From a bacterium (lineage in GTDB: Bacteria > SZUA-79 > Acidulodesulfobacterales > Acidulodesulfobacteraceae), in the NCBI GenBank assembly GCA_021784835.1, contig JAJYHI010000007.1, forward strand, positions 62,001 through 126,000: 64,000 bases of DNA, in the 5' to 3' direction. Within the stretch, counting starts at the first letter, position 1, and each line of letters starts with the position of its first letter. The translations under genes and the position numbers were made by a program. The notes under the pieces are model-generated. The model was not told the DNA's origin, did not search any database, and was given only the letters and a program-made list of their open reading frames with translations. Positions 23,453-34,703 of this stretch are shown here, one piece after another.

Positions 23453-25888
23453 TTGAAAGTTAGTTTAAATTGGCTCAAAGAATTTGTCGGTTTTAATACG
23501 GAAGGAGAAAAGGTAGCAAACCTTTTAAATAATAGGACTATGGAGGTGGAAAAGGTTTTCCGCTATTATTCGCAAAAAAAATCTTTCGAAAATGTCGTCG
23601 TCGGAGAAATTAAAAGCATAAATGCGCATCCGGCAAGCGATAAATTTGGCATCGCGGAAGTTTACGGCGGCGAGACCGTCGGAACGAAAAGAATAGTTTT
23701 TACAAAGGAAGGACTTGATATAAAAGTAGGCGAAAAGCCGCTAATAGCTACAAAAGGAACGGTATTCGAAAACGGAATAAAAATCAGGGATAAAGCAATC
23801 TTCGGCATAGTTTCGGAGGCGGCGTTTTGCTCGGAAAAGGACTTAGGGCTTCAGCTGAACGCATCTTCCATTATAAAATTCCCCGATGAAAAAATAGGCA
23901 GAACGGCTTACGATATTTTCGAACTTAACGATACCGTTTTAGAATTCGATTTAGAGCCTAACAGGCCGGATTTATTCGGCATTCTGGGGTTTGCGTACGA
24001 AACGGCCGCGATACTCGGCAAAGACGTCATCCAGCCTGAAGTTTACAATGATATCGAGTTCGTACCGGGCAGAAATTATTCTTCCAATGAAGAAGAATTA
24101 ACGGTAAAAGTACAAAATACGGATTTAATTCCGGCATATATAGCGGTTAAGATTTCCGGCGTCCAAATTAAAGAATCGAATATGGATATAAAAAATAAGC
24201 TTATAAAGGCGCAGATAAGGCCGATAAACAATGTCGTAGATTTAACCAATATCGTTATGACGGAAACCTCTCAGCCGCTCCATGCCTTCGACGCTTCTAA
24301 ATTGGGCGGCAAAGCCATATACGCAAGGCTTGCGGACGACGGCGAAACCGTGGTTACTTTAGACGGAAAAAAGAGGGAATTGACGAAAGACGATATCGTA
24401 ATAGCCGCGGACGATAAAATCGTTGCCCTTGCGGGAATAATGGGGGGCGAAAACAGCGAAATAGACGAAAACACTACGGATATTATCGTAGAAGCGGCAA
24501 ATTTTAACATGTCCAATATAAGGCGGACGTCAAGAGCGCTTTCGTTAAGAACCGATGCCTCCACGAGGTTCGAAAAAGGACTGAGCCCGCTCTTAAGCAT
24601 ATTAGGAATTAAAAGATTTCTTTATCTCCTTAACAAATATTGCGGCGGCGGCTTTAAAATTTCCTGTTACGCTTTCGACCTGAAAGAGCGTGAAAAACCA
24701 CAAATTTACGAAATTAAAACGGCAGAATTATGCGATTTTCTGGGCGACGAAGCGGTAAAAGACAAAACGTCGGTCTTCCTGTCTAAATTAGGATACGAAA
24801 TTTCGCCGGAAATTTCAAAAAGCGGAACGGATAAAGAAGTTATTTTCGCAACGCCGCCTTATTTCAGGAGCGACATAACGGAAAGCGTTAATATTTACGA
24901 AGACGTATTCAGGATTTACGGATACGACAAGATTAAATCTTCAATGCCGGCCGGTATTTTAACCCCTCCCCAAAAAAACCAAAATTTCGAAGCTTCCAGG
25001 CTCTTCAAGAATCTGCTGAGATGCAAAGGGTTTACGGAAATAATTTCTCCTTCGCTTACGGGAGAAAAAGAAATAAAAATTTCAAACGCAGGGAAAAACG
25101 GCGTTCTGGAGCTTAGGAATCCTATTTCCGCCGATTATGCGTTTTTCAGGGTAAGCATAATTCCGGATATTCTAAAAGCCGTGTATCAAAATTCGAAAAA
25201 ATATAAAAACATTAAAATATTCGAAGCGGGAAAAATTTATAGGAATGGAGCGGCGGACGATTCCTCGGTTGCCGAAACAAATCTTTTATGCGGGGCGGTT
25301 TGCTCCGGAATTAAATCCGACAGGCAGGAGCCGGAATTTTATCGCGGAAAAGGAGTAGTAGAGTTTTTGCTTAAAGAATCGGGCATAAAAAAATTTGTTT
25401 ATTCCAGGACGGAAGACGACCCGTTATTTAATTCAAACGCTTCCATGGAGATTTCCGTCGGAAAAAATAAAGCCGGTATTTTCGGGGAAATAAGAAGAGA
25501 AATACTTGAAGAATTTAAGATTGAAAGCAAAGTTTTCATATTTGAATTAGATTTGGATTTCATTAAAGATTTTATATCTCTAAGGAAATCGTTTATCCCT
25601 CCGAATAAATACCCCGAGATAGAGCAGGATATTTCCATCGTCGCAGATTCCGGCATCGCATACGCCAGCATAGAAAAATTTATAAAGGGGTTTTCCGGAT
25701 TGATAAAAAACGTAAGATTAGCCGACGTTTACAGAGGCAGGCAGATAGAAGAAGGCAAAATTTCCTTTCTTATAAGATACGATATGATAGCCGAAGACAG
25801 GACGCTGACCATGGAAGAGGTAAATTTATTAAGGGACGAACTGTTAAAAGAACTTAACGCAGTTTTCGGGATATCGTTGAGAAACTAA
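23453..25888 (+). CDS. pheT: Phenylalanyl-tRNA synthetase beta subunit
   Basis: The 811-residue beta subunit. The N-terminal EMAP-like tRNA-binding domain (about 40-150, VVVGEIKSINAHPASDKFGI), B3/B4 editing domain, B5 helical domain with YDKIKSSMP, class II-like inactive core, and C-terminal FDX-ACB anticodon domain (about 715-811, FPEI-type PEIEQDISIVADSGIA) follow the usual order. The TTG start at 23453 is chosen because AAGGAGG lies 8-9 bases before it and the family start MKVSLNWLKEFV follows. In most bacteria it is directly after pheS; here the helicase/PRTase/DprA genes intervene. Confidence 0.95.
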   Translation: MKVSLNWLKEFVGFNTEGEKVANLLNNRTMEVEKVFRYYSQKKSFENVVVGEIKSINAHPASDKFGIAEVYGGETVGTKRIVFTKEGLDIKVGEKPLIATKGTVFENGIKIRDKAIFGIVSEAAFCSEKDLGLQLNASSIIKFPDEKIGRTAYDIFELNDTVLEFDLEPNRPDLFGILGFAYETAAILGKDVIQPEVYNDIEFVPGRNYSSNEEELTVKVQNTDLIPAYIAVKISGVQIKESNMDIKNKLIKAQIRPINNVVDLTNIVMTETSQPLHAFDASKLGGKAIYARLADDGETVVTLDGKKRELTKDDIVIAADDKIVALAGIMGGENSEIDENTTDIIVEAANFNMSNIRRTSRALSLRTDASTRFEKGLSPLLSILGIKRFLYLLNKYCGGGFKISCYAFDLKEREKPQIYEIKTAELCDFLGDEAVKDKTSVFLSKLGYEISPEISKSGTDKEVIFATPPYFRSDITESVNIYEDVFRIYGYDKIKSSMPAGILTPPQKNQNFEASRLFKNLLRCKGFTEIISPSLTGEKEIKISNAGKNGVLELRNPISADYAFFRVSIIPDILKAVYQNSKKYKNIKIFEAGKIYRNGAADDSSVAETNLLCGAVCSGIKSDRQEPEFYRGKGVVEFLLKESGIKKFVYSRTEDDPLFNSNASMEISVGKNKAGIFGEIRREILEEFKIESKVFIFELDLDFIKDFISLRKSFIPPNKYPEIEQDISIVADSGIAYASIEKFIKGFSGLIKNVRLADVYRGRQIEEGKISFLIRYDMIAEDRTLTMEEVNLLRDELLKELNAVFGISLRN

Positions 25889-25895
25889 AAAACAA

Positions 25896-25924
25896 TTGCA
25901 CTTTTAGATAAAAAAAAATATAAT
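25896..25924 (+). promoter_or_regulatory. Sigma70-type promoter before rseP
   Basis: TTGCAC at 25896-25901 and a perfect TATAAT at 25919-25924 with a 17-base spacer, predicting a start near 25931 and a leader of about 50 bases to the rseP ATG. Confidence 0.6.
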
Positions 25925-25981
25925 ATCATATATATTAATCGGCAAAAATTATATAAAAATTTAAAATTAAATTAAAAATAT

Positions 25982-27064
25982 ATGGTCATAAACGGAATTT
26001 TTTACGACATAATAGCTTTTCTTATAGTCATAAGCATTATTGTTCTGATACACGAGTTCGGACATTTTATAGTCGCAAAAAAAATGGGCGTTAAAGTCGA
26101 AAAGTTTTCCTTAGGATTCGGCCCTAAAGTGTACGGCAAAAAGATAGGGGAAACCGAATATATAATCTCCGCCCTTCCTCTGGGGGGATACGTTAAACTG
26201 CTTGGAGAAGACCCCTCGGAAGAACTGCCTCCCGAAGACGAAAAACGTTCTTACGGCAAATTGCCCCCATATAAAAAATTTCTGATAATATTCTTCGGCC
26301 CCGCTTTTAATTTTATCATTGCGGCGGTAATATTCACCGTAATATTTATGACCGGAAGGCCCGTCTTGAAACCTGTGATAGGCGGCCTGATGAAAGGGCT
26401 TCCCGCAATGAAGGCGGGGCTTAAAAAAGGCGACGTCGTTACAAGCGTTAACGGAATAAAGGTTAATTCGTGGGCGGGCTTATCCAGATATATAGAAAAA
26501 TTAGGCAGACATACTTTAACTTTGGTAGTTAAAGAAAATAACGGATACAGGACGGTAAAACTAAAGCCCGAGCCGACAGAAGGCTTAAATATTTTAAGGC
26601 AAAAAACCAAAAGATACGTCATCGGGATAACCCCTTCCAATAAAGCTATTTTTTACAAATACGGCAGTTTATGGAATTCTTTTATCTCCTCCCTTAAGGA
26701 AATCTGGTTTATAATCTACATAACCATCGTCAGCCTGTTTTATCTTATAGCCGGCAAACTTCCTGCAAGCGATCTCGGCGGTCCCATAATGATAGCCCAG
26801 CTTTCTGGAAGAGCGGCCGGTCTCGGAGTTTCCGATTTTTTTTATTTCGTAGCGTTTATAAGCGTAAATATCGGGCTCGTAAATCTATTTCCTATTCCCG
26901 CTTTAGACGGGGGGCATCTATTATTTTCCGTTATAGAAATGCTCAAAAGAAGTCCTTTAAGCGTTAAATTTCAGGAAACGGCGGCTAAAATCGGCTTTGC
27001 GATTTTGATACTGCTAATGCTGTTTGTTTCATACAACGATATAATCAGGGCTATAAAAACATAG
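25982..27064 (+). CDS. rseP: Site-2 intramembrane zinc metalloprotease
   Basis: A 360-residue inner-membrane protease of the RseP/SpoIVFB family that cleaves anti-sigma factors or other membrane proteins in envelope stress. The first helix contains the zinc motif HEFGH (His24-His28), followed by KVEKFSLGFGPKV. One PDZ domain is visible (about 125-200, GLPAMKAGLKKGDVVTSVNG); E. coli RseP has two. The third zinc ligand lies in NLFPIPALDGGHLLF (about residue 307) in a late helix. It has its own likely promoter, and tsaB begins three bases after its stop codon. Confidence 0.93.
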   Translation: MVINGIFYDIIAFLIVISIIVLIHEFGHFIVAKKMGVKVEKFSLGFGPKVYGKKIGETEYIISALPLGGYVKLLGEDPSEELPPEDEKRSYGKLPPYKKFLIIFFGPAFNFIIAAVIFTVIFMTGRPVLKPVIGGLMKGLPAMKAGLKKGDVVTSVNGIKVNSWAGLSRYIEKLGRHTLTLVVKENNGYRTVKLKPEPTEGLNILRQKTKRYVIGITPSNKAIFYKYGSLWNSFISSLKEIWFIIYITIVSLFYLIAGKLPASDLGGPIMIAQLSGRAAGLGVSDFFYFVAFISVNIGLVNLFPIPALDGGHLLFSVIEMLKRSPLSVKFQETAAKIGFAILILLMLFVSYNDIIRAIKT

Positions 27065-27067
27065 GGT

Positions 27068-27757
27068 ATGCCTTTATTATCCATCGACAGTTCAAACGGG
27101 TATTCAAACGTATTAATAACGGACGATAATTCCGGTAAGATTTACGAATCCGTTTCGGATTTTCATGAAAAACATTCTGTATTAATATTTAGGCAATTAG
27201 ACGAAGCGATGCGGAAAACGGATATCAAGCTAAAAGATTTAACCGGAATAGCCGTTATTTTAGGCCCCGGTTCTTACACCGGAATCAGGGTTTCATTGAC
27301 CATAGCAAAAACGTTGTCTTACGTTTTAGGAATAAATATCGCAGGCATAGGAAGCTTATTCGCCTGCGCGTATTCTCTTGCCAAAAACGGCGAAAATTAC
27401 GAATATATCATAGCCGCGAAAAAAGGAATAAAAGATAACTATTACGTATCGGAATATACCGTCGAAAATGGAAATATAATTCCGCATCTTAAGGCGGACC
27501 TTTTAAATTTAAACGAGATTAAGTCTCTTGCCGGCGATATGCCGAAGAAGCCGGCTTTGGTTTACGGATATAATAAAATGGACGATTACGATAATTTTAA
27601 AGCCGAATTTGAAAGCGCCTATCCGTTAACGCCTTTTGATTTAAAAGAAACGACGCGTTTTGCGTCTATATATGCCGCGGAGAATAAAGCGGACAAAGGA
27701 TTAAAATACACGGAAGAACTTTCCCCATATTATGTTTACGGAGCGGGGCCGTTTTAA
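27068..27757 (+). CDS. tsaB: tRNA threonylcarbamoyladenosine synthesis protein
   Basis: An ASKHA-fold protein of 229 residues that supports TsaD in making t6A37 of ANN-decoding tRNAs. Family landmarks are LLSIDSSNGYSNVLI at the N terminus, SVLIFRQLDEAM with the conserved His before it (FHEKHS), and AVILGPGSYTGIRVSLTIAKTL in the middle, the most constant segment of TsaB. The C-terminal half is shorter and variable as usual. Three bases separate it from rseP. Confidence 0.92.
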   Translation: MPLLSIDSSNGYSNVLITDDNSGKIYESVSDFHEKHSVLIFRQLDEAMRKTDIKLKDLTGIAVILGPGSYTGIRVSLTIAKTLSYVLGINIAGIGSLFACAYSLAKNGENYEYIIAAKKGIKDNYYVSEYTVENGNIIPHLKADLLNLNEIKSLAGDMPKKPALVYGYNKMDDYDNFKAEFESAYPLTPFDLKETTRFASIYAAENKADKGLKYTEELSPYYVYGAGPF

Positions 27758-27824
27758 AATAAAAAATATCTAATTTAATCAATATAATACTATTTTCATT
27801 ATATTGCCTCAAGGGGGTCTGATA

Positions 27825-28058
27825 ATGCAATTTTTAGACGAAGCCGAAAAAAAGATGGCGGATTTACTTATCGCTACGGACGAAAGTTTCAAAAAGATAT
27901 TCGACGAGCATAAAGAAATAGAAAAATTATTAAACAAATACAGCACTAAGCCTTTTTTGACTCCGGAAGAGCAAAAAGCCATAAAAGAACTTAAGCTAAA
28001 AAAGCTTAACGGAAACGATATTATGAAAAAAATAATAAAAAAAAGGATAGCAGGTTAA
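27825..28058 (+). CDS. Small YdcH/DUF465-like helical protein
   Basis: A 77-residue, highly charged, all-helical protein. The pattern (FDEHKEIEKLLNKY ... FLTPEEQKAIKELKLKKLNGND) matches the YdcH/SlyX-like DUF465 layout: an H-x-x-L helix followed by an LK-x-x-KL-x-x-x-D helix. The frame also opens at TTG 27804, but ATG 27825 is preferred because AAGGGGG (27811-27817) sits 7 bases upstream of it. Function unknown. It lies between tsaB and ilvD. Confidence 0.68.
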   Translation: MQFLDEAEKKMADLLIATDESFKKIFDEHKEIEKLLNKYSTKPFLTPEEQKAIKELKLKKLNGNDIMKKIIKKRIAG

Positions 28059-28097
28059 AAAATTTAATTAAAATTTAAATTAAAAGGAATAAAATTT

Positions 28098-29768
28098 ATG
28101 AAAAGCGGCAATATAAAAGATGGCGTGGACAGAACGCCCCACAGGTCGCTGCTCTATGCTTCCGGATTAGCCAAAAGCGAAATGAAGAAACCTTTTATAG
28201 GAATTGCGTCGAGCTTTACCGATTTAATTCCGGGGCACGTCGGCATAAGGGACTTGGAAAGGGCGGCGGAAAACGGCGTGTACAGCAACGGAGGGCATCC
28301 TTTCGTTTTCGGTATTCCCGGAATTTGCGACGGAATTGCGATGGGGCATATCGGCATGCATTATTCCCTTCCGTCCCGCGAACTTATCGCCGATATTATT
28401 GAAACCATAGCCGAAGCGCATTGTCTAGACGGCCTTATTCTTTTAACAAATTGCGATAAAATCACCCCCGGCATGCTAATGGCTTCTTTGCGGCTCAACA
28501 TACCGTCTATCGTGGTTACGGCAGGCCCTATGCTTTCCGGCCACTATCACGGGAAAAGACTTTCATTTGTAAGAGATACGTTTGAAGCGGTCGCAAAATA
28601 CAGAATAAGCGAAATAACGGAAAAAGAACTTAGCGAGTTGGAAATGTGCGCTTGTCCCGGGCAAGGTTCTTGTCAGGGCTTATATACCGCAAATACTATG
28701 GCATGCCTTACCGAAGTTATGGGCATGTCTATGCCGGGAGCCGGAACAGCGCTTGCCGGTTCGGCTATAAAGAAGCGGATAGCTTTTGAAAGCGGAAGCA
28801 GAATAGTCGAGCTTGTTAAAGAAGGAGTGCTGCCCCGGGATATAGCCACTATCGATGCCTTTAAAAATGCCATAGCGGTCGATATGGCATTAGGGGGTTC
28901 GTCCAATTCCGTATTGCATTTACTTGCGATTGCAAACGAAGCCGGTATAAAATTAGATTTAAAAATATTTGACGATATTTCAAAAAGGACGCCGCAGCTT
29001 ACCAATTTAAGGCCTGCGGGGGAGTATTTCCTAGAAGACCTGGATTTTGCCGGCGGAATACCTTCGCTGCTTTATGAGTTAAGAACGGTCATAAATGTTA
29101 AGCCGCTTACGGTTAGCGGCGAATCTATCGGCGAAATAATTTCCAACGTCAATTACGTCAACAATGAAGTAATCAGGAAAATTGACGACCCTTATCGCAA
29201 AGAAGGGGGAATCGCCGTGCTTTTCGGCAATCTCGCCCCTAACGGAGCGATAATCAAATCAAGCGGAGTCGCTCCGTCGATGATGAAATTTACCGGAAAC
29301 GCGGTTACTTTCGACAGCGAAGAATCCGCAATGGAAAATATTTCCAAGGGCAGAATTAAAGAAGGAGACGTCGTCGTCATAAGATACGAAGGGCCTAAAG
29401 GAGGGCCGGGGATGAGAGAAATGCTTGCGCCTACATCGCAGATAGTGGGCATGGGTCTCGGAGATAAGGTCGCTCTTATCACCGACGGGCGTTTTTCAGG
29501 CGGAACCCGCGGCCCTTGCATCGGACATATTTCGCCGGAGGCGCAGGAAGGCGGCCCCATAGCTCTCGTTAAAGACGGAGATAAAATAGAAATCGACATA
29601 CCGGGCAGAAAATTAAATATTCTTGTTCCCGATGAAGAACTTGGCAAAAGAAAGCTATTAATATCTAAAAAACCAAAAAAAATAAGCCACGGCTATCTTT
29701 CAAGATATGCCGAGATGGTTTCGTCTGCCGATGAAGGGGCAATCGTCAATAGAAACATAAGGAAATAA
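28098..29768 (+). CDS. ilvD: Dihydroxy-acid dehydratase
   Basis: Dehydrates dihydroxyisovalerate and dihydroxymethylvalerate, the third step of valine/isoleucine synthesis, using an Fe-S cluster. Cluster cysteines and family signatures are visible: [23 protein letters not shown] and [16 protein letters not shown], and the C-terminal [20 protein letters not shown]. The length of 556 residues is normal. It opens an ilvD-ilvB-ilvN-ilvC run. Confidence 0.97.
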   Translation: MKSGNIKDGVDRTPHRSLLYASGLAKSEMKKPFIGIASSFTDLIPGHVGIRDLERAAENGVYSNGGHPFVFGIPGICDGIAMGHIGMHYSLPSRELIADIIETIAEAHCLDGLILLTNCDKITPGMLMASLRLNIPSIVVTAGPMLSGHYHGKRLSFVRDTFEAVAKYRISEITEKELSELEMCACPGQGSCQGLYTANTMACLTEVMGMSMPGAGTALAGSAIKKRIAFESGSRIVELVKEGVLPRDIATIDAFKNAIAVDMALGGSSNSVLHLLAIANEAGIKLDLKIFDDISKRTPQLTNLRPAGEYFLEDLDFAGGIPSLLYELRTVINVKPLTVSGESIGEIISNVNYVNNEVIRKIDDPYRKEGGIAVLFGNLAPNGAIIKSSGVAPSMMKFTGNAVTFDSEESAMENISKGRIKEGDVVVIRYEGPKGGPGMREMLAPTSQIVGMGLGDKVALITDGRFSGGTRGPCIGHISPEAQEGGPIALVKDGDKIEIDIPGRKLNILVPDEELGKRKLLISKKPKKISHGYLSRYAEMVSSADEGAIVNRNIRK

Positions 29769-29848
29769 AAATATGATAACGGAGAAATAAAAATTTTGGC
29801 ATCCGCGCTCATATAATAAATATAACCCAAAGAAACAAAGGATTTAAA

Positions 29849-31567
29849 ATGGAGCATAATCCAAAAAAAAATTTAATGACCGGTTCGAAAATTATCTTGG
29901 AAAGCCTTGTCAGAGAGGGCGTGGATACCATCTTCGGTTATCCCGGAGGCGCGGTTTTAAATATTTACGACGAACTTTTAAATTATAAAGATAAAATAAA
30001 GCATATTCTCGTCAGGCACGAACAGGGCGCGGCGCACGCCGCCGACGGTTACGCAAGAGCGTCGGGAAAGGTCGGCGTGGTTCTCGTAACGTCCGGTCCC
30101 GGCGCTACCAATACGATAACCGGAATTGCTACGGCAAATATGGATTCCGTTCCGATGGTTATCCTTACTGGGCAGGTTACCACAAATTTAATAGGGAACG
30201 ACGCGTTTCAGGAAGCCGACACGGTAGGCATAACAAGACCGTGCACAAAGCATAATTATCTGGTTAAAGATATAAAAGACCTTGCAAGAACAATTAAAGA
30301 AGCGTTTTATATCGCTTCTACGGGAAGGCCCGGACCGGTACTTATAGATATTCCCAAGGATATCACCTCAAGCGTCTATGAATTTGACTATCCCGAAACT
30401 GTCGAATTAAGAGGATACAGCCCTACGTATTTCGGCCATCGGGTGCAGATTTCAAAACTTGCCGCCGGAATATTGGCCTCAAAAAGACCCTTGCTTTATA
30501 TAGGCGGAGGAGTCATCAGTTCAAACGCCTCCGGCGAACTTAAAGAATTGGCCGAATTGCTTGATTTGCCTGTTACGTCCACGCTTATGGGGCTCGGCGG
30601 CTTTCCTTCCGAACATTCGCTGTTTTTCGGGATGCTAGGAATGCACGGTACTTATGCGGCAAATATGGCGATATCTAATGCCGATTTTATCGTTGCCGTA
30701 GGAGCAAGATTTGACGACAGGGTCACCGGCAAAGTAGAAGAATTCGGCAAAAAAGCAAAATTCGCCCACATAGACATAGACCCTTCTTCCATAGGAAAAA
30801 ACGTAAAAATAGAAATCCCGGTAGTAGGCGACGTAAAATCTGTTTTAAACAGCCTTCTCGAAATTTTAAACAATAAAAACGAAGAAATTTCGTCAAACCG
30901 TTACGACAGGCTAAGCTGGCTCGAAGAAATAAACGCATGGAAATACGAACACCCTCTTTTATATAAAATGAATGACATAATAAAACCGCAATACGTAATA
31001 GAAAAAATAAACGAACTTACCGGAGGAGATGCTATAATAGCGACTGAAGTAGGCCAAAGCCAGATGTGGACTGCGCAGTTTTATAAATTTAAAGACCCAA
31101 GGACTATTTTGACTTCGGGCGGACTCGGCACCATGGGCTATGGATTTCCGGCGGCAATCGGCGCCCAGATAGCCTGCCCCGACAAAACGGTTTTCGATAT
31201 CGCCGGAGACGGCAGCATACAGATGAATATTCAGGAGCTGGCTACCGCCGTTCAATATAATCTGCCTGTTAAGATTGCGATAATAAACAATAATTTTCTT
31301 GGCATGATTAGGCAGTGGCAGGAATTATTTTACAATAAAAGATACTCGTTCTCTGAAATGAACGTTAATCCCGATTTCGTTAAGCTTGCCGAAGCTTACG
31401 GCGCCGTAGGCTTAAGGGCAAATACCCCTGATGAAGTGGGCCCCGTAATAGAAGAGGCGTTATCTATAAATAAGCCGGTTATAATGGATTTCGTAGTGGA
31501 CAAAGAAGAGGGGGTTTATCCAATGGTAGCCCCCGGTTCTCCTATTACGGGGATGTTATTGGTATAA
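29849..31567 (+). CDS. ilvB: Acetolactate synthase, large (catalytic) subunit
   Basis: A 572-residue ThDP enzyme that condenses pyruvate with pyruvate or 2-oxobutyrate. The activating Glu is in [16 protein letters not shown] near residue 55, the FAD region includes [14 protein letters not shown] [14 protein letters not shown], and the ThDP/Mg motif [19 protein letters not shown] is near residue 453 with the NN ending (IINNNF). The ATG is preceded by AAAGGA. TTGGCA (29796) and TATAAC (29821) could be a weak local promoter, but the spacing is 19. Confidence 0.97.
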   Translation: MEHNPKKNLMTGSKIILESLVREGVDTIFGYPGGAVLNIYDELLNYKDKIKHILVRHEQGAAHAADGYARASGKVGVVLVTSGPGATNTITGIATANMDSVPMVILTGQVTTNLIGNDAFQEADTVGITRPCTKHNYLVKDIKDLARTIKEAFYIASTGRPGPVLIDIPKDITSSVYEFDYPETVELRGYSPTYFGHRVQISKLAAGILASKRPLLYIGGGVISSNASGELKELAELLDLPVTSTLMGLGGFPSEHSLFFGMLGMHGTYAANMAISNADFIVAVGARFDDRVTGKVEEFGKKAKFAHIDIDPSSIGKNVKIEIPVVGDVKSVLNSLLEILNNKNEEISSNRYDRLSWLEEINAWKYEHPLLYKMNDIIKPQYVIEKINELTGGDAIIATEVGQSQMWTAQFYKFKDPRTILTSGGLGTMGYGFPAAIGAQIACPDKTVFDIAGDGSIQMNIQELATAVQYNLPVKIAIINNNFLGMIRQWQELFYNKRYSFSEMNVNPDFVKLAEAYGAVGLRANTPDEVGPVIEEALSINKPVIMDFVVDKEEGVYPMVAPGSPITGMLLV

Positions 31568-31602
31568 GCCAAGATTATAATATTTAACAGGATTAAATTA
31601 TT

Positions 31603-32094
31603 ATGGAGAAAACCCACATTCTTTCCATTCTCGTAGAAAATGAAGCGGGAGTGCTTACCAGGGTTGCCGGGCTTTTTTCGGCTAGAGGATTCAACATAGA
31701 CAGCATTTGCGTCGCAAAAACGCTCGAAAAAAACGAATCAAAAATGATAATCGCCACATCGGGCGATACGCAGATTTTAGAACAGATTACAAAACAGCTG
31801 AACAGGCTCGTCAACGTAATAAAAGTGCAGGAGTTGTCTGATGAAGATTCGGTAGTCAGGCAGACCGTTTTAATAAAAGTAAACGCGGACGAAACGACCA
31901 AGGGCGATATATTCAGGATAAAAGACATATTCGGCGGCCGCATTATAGACGTATCAAGAAATTCATATACGCTCGAGGTTACCGGTTCGGAAAAAAAGAT
32001 AGAATCGCTAATAGATATTTTAAGGCCGTTAGGCATGAAAGATATAGTCAAGACGGGAATAATAGCAATACAGAGGACAAGAAAGTCAAGCTAA
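31603..32094 (+). CDS. ilvN: Acetolactate synthase, small (regulatory) subunit
   Basis: A 163-residue regulatory subunit. The N-terminal ACT domain begins THILSILVENEAGVLTRVAG and contains FSARGFNIDSICVA, the valine-binding family signature. A second ferredoxin-like domain occupies the C-terminal half (FGGRIIDVSRNSYTLEVTG). It stabilises IlvB and carries valine feedback. It starts 35 bases after ilvB and precedes ilvC by 25. Confidence 0.95.
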   Translation: MEKTHILSILVENEAGVLTRVAGLFSARGFNIDSICVAKTLEKNESKMIIATSGDTQILEQITKQLNRLVNVIKVQELSDEDSVVRQTVLIKVNADETTKGDIFRIKDIFGGRIIDVSRNSYTLEVTGSEKKIESLIDILRPLGMKDIVKTGIIAIQRTRKSS

Positions 32095-32101
32095 TAAATA
32101 A

Positions 32102-33136
<1,035 letters not shown>

Positions 33137-33183
33137 TATAAACATATAAAACATTAAAAATTAAATGCGTAAGAATAGCGGGA

Positions 33184-33870
33184 ATGAAATATATTGCAAA
33201 AGAAGGAATTAAATTTGTATTGGCGGCGCTTTTTTTTTCCGCCGTTTTTTTATTTTTCTATGTTTATTCGACGGTTCCGCTTTTAAAATATCTTTTTTTA
33301 GCGCTATTTTTTTTGTTTTTTTTGTTTTTTGTTTTTAATATTTATTTCTTCAGGGACCCCGAACGTAAGCCCGACTCTATCTTAAGCGCGGACGAAATCG
33401 TTTCGCCCGCGGACGGCAGGATTATATTTTTGCAGGAGGTTGCGGACGAAAGATTTCTTAACGGCGAAGCCCTTAAGATAAGCATTTTTATGTCGCTTTT
33501 TAACGTGCATATAAACAGGATTCCCGTTAGCGGACGCGTTGAAAAAATCATATACAATAAGGGAAAGTTTTTTTCCGCTAATTTAGACAAGGCGTCTTCG
33601 GAAAACGAGTTTAACGGCGTTATTCTGACTCTTTCAGGCACGGGCGGCCGAAAGTCTGAAAAAATTGCGTTTGTTCAGATTGCAGGACTTATCGCAAGAA
33701 GAATAGTATGCAAAATTAAAGAAGGGGACGAAGTCGGAACGGGAAACAGATACGGCCTGATAAAATTCGGTTCGAGACTGGACGTCTATCTCCCCTTAAG
33801 TTTTAAACCTAATGTTAAACTTAAAGACAAAGTCTATTCCGGAAAAACTGTTTTAGGAAAAATAGCATAA
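33184..33870 (+). CDS. psd: Phosphatidylserine decarboxylase (short, archaeal-type proenzyme)
   Basis: A 228-residue membrane protein with two N-terminal helices (about 10-55), then FRDPERKPD and SPADGRI. The autocleavage site that makes the pyruvoyl cofactor is in GLIKFGSRLDVYLP: the Gly-Ser pair near residue 200 gives a long beta and a very short alpha chain. This FGS variant is normal for the short PSD-A type, in contrast to LGST of E. coli. It makes phosphatidylethanolamine from the product of PssA, encoded 10 bases downstream. Confidence 0.92.
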   Translation: MKYIAKEGIKFVLAALFFSAVFLFFYVYSTVPLLKYLFLALFFLFFLFFVFNIYFFRDPERKPDSILSADEIVSPADGRIIFLQEVADERFLNGEALKISIFMSLFNVHINRIPVSGRVEKIIYNKGKFFSANLDKASSENEFNGVILTLSGTGGRKSEKIAFVQIAGLIARRIVCKIKEGDEVGTGNRYGLIKFGSRLDVYLPLSFKPNVKLKDKVYSGKTVLGKIA

Positions 33871-33880
33871 CAATTATTAA

Positions 33881-34684
33881 ATGATAACGTTAAATAAACA
33901 GAAAAAAACTTATCCGCCGATAAAAGCAGGTTTAGACACGGCAAATTTATATAGAAACAGCATGACGAAAGGAATTTTTCTTTTGCCGAATCTGATAACC
34001 AGCCTTTCCCTCCTGTCGGGATTTTATTCAATCATTAATTCTATCGAGGGCAGATACCAAATAGCCGGTTGGCTTATAATCGCTTCTATTTTTTTCGATG
34101 GAATAGACGGAAAAGTTGCAAGACTTACCAATTCAAGTTCTAAATTCGGCATAGAATACGACTCTCTTTCCGACTTGATTGCGTTCGGAGTCGCTCCTTC
34201 AATATTATTATTCAAATCTATCCTTATTGTTTACGGAAGGCTTGGATGGGCGTCGGTTTTCGTTTATCTTCTGGGAGCGGCGCTGAGGCTTGCAAGATTT
34301 AACGTACAGCGAAATTCCGTAGAGTATAACAAATTTACCGGACTTCCTTCTCCCGCCGCCGCGGGGACCGTAGTTTCGTTCCTTTTTTTTCTTACGGGAA
34401 TTTCCTTAAAAATTGCCCTGCTCAGCAAAATCATACTAGCCTTAACCGTCGTTACCGGCCTTCTTATGATAAGCAACATAGGTTATTTCGCGATGAAAGA
34501 TTTAAGCATTTTTAAGCGGAGGCCTTTCGAATTACTTGCCCTGCTTTCTTTAGCCCTGATTATAATAATAATTAAACCGGTAGAATCTCTATTTGCGATT
34601 TTCTTTCTGTATTCTTTCGTTTCCCCTCTATTGTATTTTTATTTTGTTGGTGCTAAGATAAAAAATAATAAGCAAACAGGCTAA
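33881..34684 (+). CDS. pssA: CDP-diacylglycerol-serine O-phosphatidyltransferase
   Basis: A CDP-alcohol phosphatidyltransferase of 267 residues with six to eight membrane helices. The family signature DG-x2-AR-x8-G-x3-D-x3-D is seen in DGIDGKVARLTNSSS and FGIEYDSLSDL. The start may be later than 33881: the second Met, at LYRNSMTKGIFLLPNLIT, is where most PssA proteins begin. psd-pssA forms a phosphatidylethanolamine unit placed between ilvC and leuA. Confidence 0.93.
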   Translation: MITLNKQKKTYPPIKAGLDTANLYRNSMTKGIFLLPNLITSLSLLSGFYSIINSIEGRYQIAGWLIIASIFFDGIDGKVARLTNSSSKFGIEYDSLSDLIAFGVAPSILLFKSILIVYGRLGWASVFVYLLGAALRLARFNVQRNSVEYNKFTGLPSPAAAGTVVSFLFFLTGISLKIALLSKIILALTVVTGLLMISNIGYFAMKDLSIFKRRPFELLALLSLALIIIIIKPVESLFAIFFLYSFVSPLLYFYFVGAKIKNNKQTG

Positions 34685-34703
34685 ACGAAGCGCAAGAGGC
34701 TTT